Notes under the pieces: model-generated | The model's input: only the letters and a program-made list of their open reading frames with translations | Database searches by the model: none | What the model was told of the DNA's origin: nothing | Source: Paulinella micropora | Taxonomy: Eukaryota; Cercozoa; Imbricatea; Euglyphida | DNA length: 30,846 bases | Assembly (NCBI GenBank): GCA_009731375.1 | Contig: BJOX01000124.1 | Location: 576,756-607,601 of the forward strand | Reading direction: 5' to 3' | Made by a program: the position numbers and the translations under genes | Shown here: piece by piece, positions 28,592-30,846 of the stretch | Layout: every line of letters starts with the position of its first letter | How positions within the stretch are numbered: the first letter of the stretch is position 1

Positions 28592-28605
28592 TATAGATAG
28601 ACAGG

Positions 28606-28654
<49 letters not shown>

Positions 28655-30325
28655 GTAGATAGATAGATGAATAGACAGACAGATAGATGGATTGATAGAT
28701 AGATAGATAGACAGACAGATAGATAGATAGATAGATAGATAGATAGTTAACCTGGCAGTAGCTGGTTGCGCGTTGTTCGTAGAGCAAGTAGGCCGTTAGC
28801 ACATTGTAGCTAGCCAGCCAGTAAGTAAGTTAGTAAGTAAATAAGTAAGCAAGTAAGCAAGTAAGCAAGTAAGCAAGCAAGTAAGCAAGTAAGCAAGCAA
28901 GCAAGTAAGTAAGTGAGTGAGTAAGTAAAAAGTAAGTGACTAAGTAAGTAATTAAACGCATAGATAGATAGCTGCGTACAGAGCCTGTTGCCAGGGCCAT
29001 CTTTGCATGTATTGCTCCCACTCCGCAGAGCAGACTGCGGAGACGGCGCTCTTGCCAAAGTGCTGCCACACAACAACCACAAACACGCAACAGCCACTTT
29101 TGTTATGAAACAACAACAAAAAACAAAAACAACAACAATAACAACAAGGACAATAGCAGCAACAACAACAAAATAGCAGCAGCAGCAGCAAGAGCAGGAG
29201 CAGGAGCGACCTGCAGCATCTTAGGCGTGGGGAAGGAGCGCGGCACATCCCGTCGTATCCTCCTGACAGTGTGTATGTGTGTGTGTGTTTTGGAGCAATC
29301 ATCCTGTAAGTATGTGTGTGTGTGTGTGTCTGAGTGTCTTTTAGCCATTCGCCCCCCTCCCCCCTCCCTCTTTCCTCTCTCTCTCTCTCTGTCTCTGTGA
29401 GTGTGTGTGTGTGTGTCCGTCTGTCGGTCTGTGGTGTGCCTGACCGTTCTGCACTGACGAAGTTCACTTCTGCGGCCGGGTCCGCTAGGTTGGCCTGGAA
29501 AGCACAGCCACAAGAGATGATGCGCCTAGTTCTTAAACACAAGCAGTCATCACTTCAAGTGTTTGTTCTCAGCCTAATGTTATAGTCATCGCTTTTGCAG
29601 TAGCTCGTTCGGAAGCTCTCAGCAGGGGCTTTCTAATTAGCCATAGCAGAGGGTCTGGACGCAAGTATTGACTGAGAACAAAGCAAATGAAGTGACTGTT
29701 ATGGCTTGGACCTGCAGTTTGGCTTGCACGCGCGCACGCAGCGAGCGGTACAGGCCAGACTCCAGCTCCAACAGCTTGTCCGCAGACGTCAGCTTCAGCC
29801 TAGGATAGATAGGAGAGACAGATTAGACAGACAGTACAGCCCAGACTTGAGCTGCAGCAGCTTGTCTGCGGACGTCAACTTCAGCCTGGACCAGACAAGC
29901 AGAGAGAAAGATAAACAAATACAGAAAGAGATATAGCCCGGGCTCAATCTGCAACAGCTTTCCACGGACGTCAGCTTCAGCCTAGCAGAGATTGGCAGAG
30001 AGAAAGATGAATAGATCGAGAGATATAGCACTGGCTCCAGCTGCAACAGCTTGTCCACAGACGACAGCTTCAGCCTAGACCAGACAGATAGAGAAAGTTT
30101 AATAGATAGAGAAAATATAGCATGTGCTCCAGCTGCAGGACGTCAGCTTGAGCCTAGCACACAGACAGGAAGATATCAGATCAGACAGCGGCGGTTTGTG
30201 GGTGCACAACGTGCCAGACCAAGCAGCGATAAACAGGTAAGTAGGTAGGTAGATAGGTAGGTATAGCAGGCAGCGTCGGCTTGTGGAGATGGGTACACCG
30301 TGCCACACCAAGTAGAAATAGATAT

Positions 30326-30357
<32 letters not shown>

Positions 30358-30383
30358 GTGGGTAGGTAGGTAGATAGGCAGGT

Positions 30384-30425
<42 letters not shown>

Positions 30426-30436
30426 TATATATATAT

Positions 30437-30474
<38 letters not shown>

Positions 30475-30580
30475 GGGTAGGTAGGTAGATAGGCGGGCAG
30501 ACAGGTAGGTAGAAACCAGAGCAGGCAGCGGCGACTTGCGGAGATGGCTGCGCCGTGCCACACCAAGTAGCGAACGAGAC
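24477..30580 (-). CDS. Host TBC-domain Rab GTPase-activating protein, 15 exons, 5' end missing
   Basis: Assembled by eye from GT-AG exons whose reading phases agree at all 14 junctions. The joined product (about 467 residues here) follows the TBC domain order: an N-terminal [10 protein letters not shown] block; [11 protein letters not shown] with the I-x2-D-x2-R arginine finger; [22 protein letters not shown] with the Y-x-Q glutamine finger; a poly-Gln insertion; [65 protein letters not shown]; and [13 protein letters not shown]. The last exon is a Ser/Arg then Gln/Asn/Asp-rich tail. Known TBC proteins stimulate GTP hydrolysis by Rab GTPases in membrane traffic; both fingers are intact, so an active GAP is expected. 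Start codon and first exons are not seen. The TBC subfamily is not assigned. Confidence 0.82.
24887..25039. repeat. Intron 14, mostly (GATA)n/(GACA)n
   Basis: On the plus strand the GATA/GACA repeat runs from about 24,946 to 25,032, ending just beside the splice donor of exon 14. Confidence 0.9.
25040..25102 (-). CDS. TBC gene, exon 14
   Basis: 63 bases, acceptor gtgtgcag, donor AAAAG/GTCCAG. With the phase set by its neighbours it encodes a Gly-rich stretch and [10 protein letters not shown]. It lies outside the TBC core, so support is weaker than for the other exons. Confidence 0.6.
25124..25252. repeat. Two partial copies of exon 14 and its acceptor
   Basis: The segment spanning the acceptor and first 40 or so bases of exon 14 (plus-strand form begins gcagcttgactgcctcct) recurs at about 25,124-25,170 and 25,206-25,252, upstream of the exon in the same intron. 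The spacing is about 82 bases. Both copies differ slightly from the exon. Confidence 0.85.
25255..25640. repeat. Intron 13 tetranucleotide repeats (CATA)n and (TATG)n
   Basis: CATA repeats at about 25,255-25,312 and TATG/CATG repeats at about 25,450-25,640 on the plus strand, separated by about 130 bases of unique sequence. Confidence 0.93.
25672..25726 (-). CDS. TBC gene, exon 13
   Basis: 55 bases, acceptor ctgcctag, donor AAAAG/GTACAG. Encodes [18 protein letters not shown], typical of the C-terminal helix of TBC domains (x-x-L-L-x-x-x-D-x-E-E-x-L). Confidence 0.8.
25745..25794. repeat. Intron 12 (TC)n
   Basis: TC/TG dinucleotide run filling most of this 70-base intron. It starts two to three bases from the donor of exon 12. 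Confidence 0.92.
25797..25866 (-). CDS. TBC gene, exon 12
   Basis: 70 bases, acceptor gttcggcag, donor CTGCAG/GTCGAG. Completes a Trp codon with exon 11 to give [20 protein letters not shown], the hallmark WD-x-F-L-x-E-G block of TBC domains. Confidence 0.88.
25956..26041 (-). CDS. TBC gene, exon 11
   Basis: 86 bases, acceptor ttcag, donor GCCTG/GTCTGC. Encodes [20 protein letters not shown] and the following NHGCVLQA, matching the F-x-x-x-W-x-x-x-L-F segment of TBC domains. Confidence 0.88.
26066..26224. repeat. Three partial copies of exon 11 and its acceptor
   Basis: Diverged tandem units at about 26,066-26,112, 26,113-26,168 and 26,169-26,224 resemble the first 50-55 bases of exon 11 with the acceptor (plus-strand shared core ggccgacggcac). 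They lie directly upstream of the real exon. One still encodes EVPSALLSK at its start. Confidence 0.8.
26253..26279. repeat. (AAG)n in intron 10
   Basis: A short AAG/GAA run, 15 bases inside the donor of exon 10. Confidence 0.9.
26294..26351 (-). CDS. TBC gene, exon 10
   Basis: 58 bases, acceptor gttggtcag, donor AAAAG/GTCGCT. Encodes [19 protein letters not shown], matching the region of TBC domains before the F-x-x-x-W block. Confidence 0.82.
26430..26755. repeat. Intron 9 (TATG)n/(CATG)n
   Basis: A long imperfect tetranucleotide array occupying most of the 466-base intron. Confidence 0.95.
26818..26877 (-). CDS. TBC gene, exon 9
   Basis: 60 bases, acceptor gcggtcag, donor GATAG/GTCACT. 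Encodes [19 protein letters not shown]. Phase agrees with exons 8 and 10. Confidence 0.8.
   Translation of the reverse strand, partial: VRLGSPLQTPQRIPCALSR
26949..27010. repeat. Intron 8 (GA)n
   Basis: GA dinucleotide array ending four bases from the donor of exon 8. Confidence 0.94.
27016..27188 (-). CDS. TBC gene, exon 8 with poly-Gln
   Basis: 173 bases, acceptor gctctggcag, donor CTCCGG/GTGTGC. Encodes [17 protein letters not shown], a Gln-rich tract of about 25 residues (CAG and CAA codons, about 27,065-27,135), then [14 protein letters not shown]. The Gln tract sits in a loop of the TBC fold between two conserved helices. Confidence 0.85.
27217..27349. repeat. Intron 7 (GATA)n, first block
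   Basis: GATA/GACA/GGTA array next to the acceptor of exon 8. Confidence 0.94.
27347..28134. repeat. Interspersed element, two copies in intron 7
   Basis: About 305 bases at 27,347-27,652 recur at 27,866-28,134, both starting atgaratatcgact right after a GATA run and ending ataaaccga. The second copy lacks about 38 bases (27,481-27,518 region). That stretch includes a potential hairpin (agctctct and cgagagctt). Between the copies is unique sequence with a 10-N gap at 27,766-27,775. No coding frame seen; possibly a short mobile element or segmental duplication. Confidence 0.8.
28135..28283. repeat. Intron 7 (GATA)n/(GGTA)n, second block
   Basis: Tetranucleotide array ending a few bases from the donor of exon 7. 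Confidence 0.95.
28293..28325 (-). CDS. TBC gene, exon 7 (33 bases)
   Basis: Acceptor cctactag, donor ATCAAG/GTCTCT. Encodes exactly [11 protein letters not shown], the stretch after the catalytic Gln in TBC domains (YCQGMN). A micro-exon that ordinary gene finders would miss. Confidence 0.88.
28328..28746. repeat. Intron 6 (GATA)n array
   Basis: Almost the whole 426-base intron is GATA, GACA and GGTA units. It runs right up to the acceptor of exon 7 and to within five bases of the exon 6 donor. Confidence 0.95.
28752..28809 (-). CDS. TBC gene, exon 6 with glutamine finger
   Basis: 58 bases, acceptor ggctggctag, donor TGCCAG/GTTAAC. Encodes [19 protein letters not shown]. The Tyr-Cys-Gln end is the Y-x-Q glutamine finger that replaces the Rab catalytic Gln. 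Confidence 0.9.
28815..28975. repeat. Intron 5 (AGTA)n/(AGCA)n
   Basis: AAGT/AAGC tetranucleotide array filling most of intron 5. Confidence 0.93.
28980..29062 (-). CDS. TBC gene, exon 5
   Basis: 83 bases, acceptor gttgtgtggcag, donor GGCTCT/GTACGC. Encodes [20 protein letters not shown], then RWPWQQA and the start of a Leu codon. The phase joins it to exon 6 to give QALYNVLTAY. The middle is less like other TBC proteins. Confidence 0.72.
29100..29207. repeat. Intron 4 CAA/CAG/GAG-rich stretch
   Basis: CAACAA-type repeats followed by CAG and GAGCAG units, reaching the donor of exon 4. Confidence 0.85.
29211..29262 (-). CDS. TBC gene, exon 4 with arginine finger
   Basis: 52 bases, acceptor cactgtcag, donor CTGCAG/GTCGCT. 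Encodes [17 protein letters not shown], holding I-x2-D-x2-R, the arginine-finger motif of Rab GAPs. Confidence 0.9.
29270..29425. repeat. Intron 3 (TG)n and (TC)n
   Basis: Several TG and TC dinucleotide runs on the plus strand. One TG run ends about 25 bases from the donor of exon 3. Confidence 0.9.
29445..29494 (-). CDS. TBC gene, exon 3
   Basis: 50 bases, acceptor gtgctttccag, donor GAACG/GTCAGG. Encodes [16 protein letters not shown] and joins in phase to the arginine-finger exon. Confidence 0.75.
29712..29799 (-). CDS. TBC gene, exon 2
   Basis: 88 bases, acceptor tcctag, donor CTGCAG/GTCCAA. Encodes [20 protein letters not shown] and RARVQAKLQ, a helical segment. The L-Y-x-x-L element fits the region after the first TBC block. 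Confidence 0.75.
29836..30158. repeat. Four partial copies of exon 2 and its acceptor
   Basis: Units at about 29,836-29,889, 29,935-29,985, 30,026-30,078 and 30,116-30,158 (period about 90-99 bases) contain the exon 2 start with its acceptor. The plus-strand core is gacgtcagcttcagcctag. Between cores is similar AGAGAGAAAGAT-type sequence, so the duplicated unit includes some intron. Confidence 0.88.
30313..30510. repeat. Intron 1 (GATA)n/(GGTA)n
   Basis: Tetranucleotide array with a short AT-dinucleotide centre near 30,423-30,440. It begins within seven bases of the donor of exon 1. Confidence 0.95.
30517..30580 (-). CDS. TBC gene, exon 1 of those visible
   Basis: 64 bases, acceptor cctctcag, donor CTCTG/GTTTCT. 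In the phase required by exon 2 it encodes [20 protein letters not shown] and the first two bases of a Trp codon. This fits the R-x-x-V-W start of a TBC domain. Upstream exons are not visible before the end of the window. Confidence 0.68.
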
Positions 30581-30749
30581 CTGAGAGGAGCAACAGAAAC
30601 CAGGACCTTTGCAACAACCATGACAATATCAATCCAGACCAAATAGCGAACGAGACCTGCATTGCAGCACAAGCACAATGACAAGAACAATGACAACTAC
30701 AACAACCGTGACAACTACAACAACAATGACAATATCAATAATTGATGAA

Positions 30750-30793
30750 AAGCAAAAAAGAAAGAAAAAAAGAAAGAAAGAAAGAAAGAAAGG

Positions 30794-30840
<47 letters not shown>
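30750..30840. repeat. (AAAG)n leading to a long poly-A
   Basis: AAAG repeats and then about 48 A at the end of the sequence, followed by TTGGGG. Probably the point where assembly stopped. Confidence 0.9.
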
Positions 30841-30843
<3 letters not shown>

Positions 30844-30846
30844 GGG

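Larger units (their letters stand above)
30181..30657. repeat. Partial copies of exon 1 on both sides of the exon
   Basis: The exon 1 sequence (minus-strand core tacttggtgtggcacgg) recurs in diverged form at about 30,187-30,231 and 30,266-30,312 (downstream) and, as its first 28 or so bases with the acceptor, at about 30,630-30,657 (upstream). GATA/GGTA arrays separate the downstream copies. Confidence 0.8.

Noticed and set aside
24946-28746. CRISPR-like array
   Set aside because: Repeats are uninterrupted tetranucleotide microsatellites without spacers, in a eukaryotic intron context.
30841-30846. TTGGGG at the scaffold end as a ciliate-type telomere
   Set aside because: Only one unit after a long poly-A; more likely the ragged end of an assembly.

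Overview
This is a eukaryotic genomic scaffold with assembly gaps (10-N joins and N runs of 333 and 96). It holds three unlike blocks of DNA. The organism cannot be named from the sequence. A spliceosomal-intron gene, long tetranucleotide microsatellites, a tRNA-like (SINE-type) promoter and a Ty3/gypsy LTR retrotransposon point to a non-model eukaryote such as a protist, alga or invertebrate.

Block 1 (about 1-12,494) is GC-rich, tightly packed and intronless, with genes on both strands. It carries a divergent multisubunit RNA polymerase largest subunit (RPB1-like, 8,204-12,494, minus), an RPB3/D-like subunit (5,744-6,994, minus), an F-box-like/leucine-rich-repeat protein (2,784-4,055, plus) and four proteins I cannot assign to a family. 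Two of those four have a C-x2-C motif. This looks like an endogenised piece of a large DNA virus (Nucleocytoviricota, Mirusviricota or similar; lineage not determinable here). Most gene boundaries are marked by homopurine/homopyrimidine tracts. Two genes carry reading-frame changes beside C/G runs, either assembly errors or decay.

Block 2 (12,495-23,408, minus) is one Ty3/gypsy-type element of about 10.9 kb. It has 235 and 244 bp LTRs, a 4-bp target duplication GTAT, a candidate primer-binding site, a polypurine tract, gag, and pol in the order protease, RT, RNase H, integrase. Gag and pol share a frame and are separated by a single TGA followed by C, which suggests stop-codon readthrough. 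It sits at the truncated 5' end of the RPB1-like gene.

Block 3 (23,413-30,846) starts with about 1 kb of AT-rich DNA without a recognisable gene. It then holds the 3' part of a host gene on the minus strand, which I reconstruct as 15 small exons (24,477-30,580) encoding a TBC-domain Rab GTPase-activating protein. Both catalytic fingers, I-x2-D-x2-R and Y-x-Q, are present. Reading phase agrees at all 14 exon junctions. The introns consist largely of simple repeats that often begin just after the splice donor. At four exons the intron also holds decaying tandem copies of the intron-exon junction. These partial exon copies, the shared target duplication joining virus-like and host DNA, and the interrupted viral-type polymerase cluster are the most interesting points.
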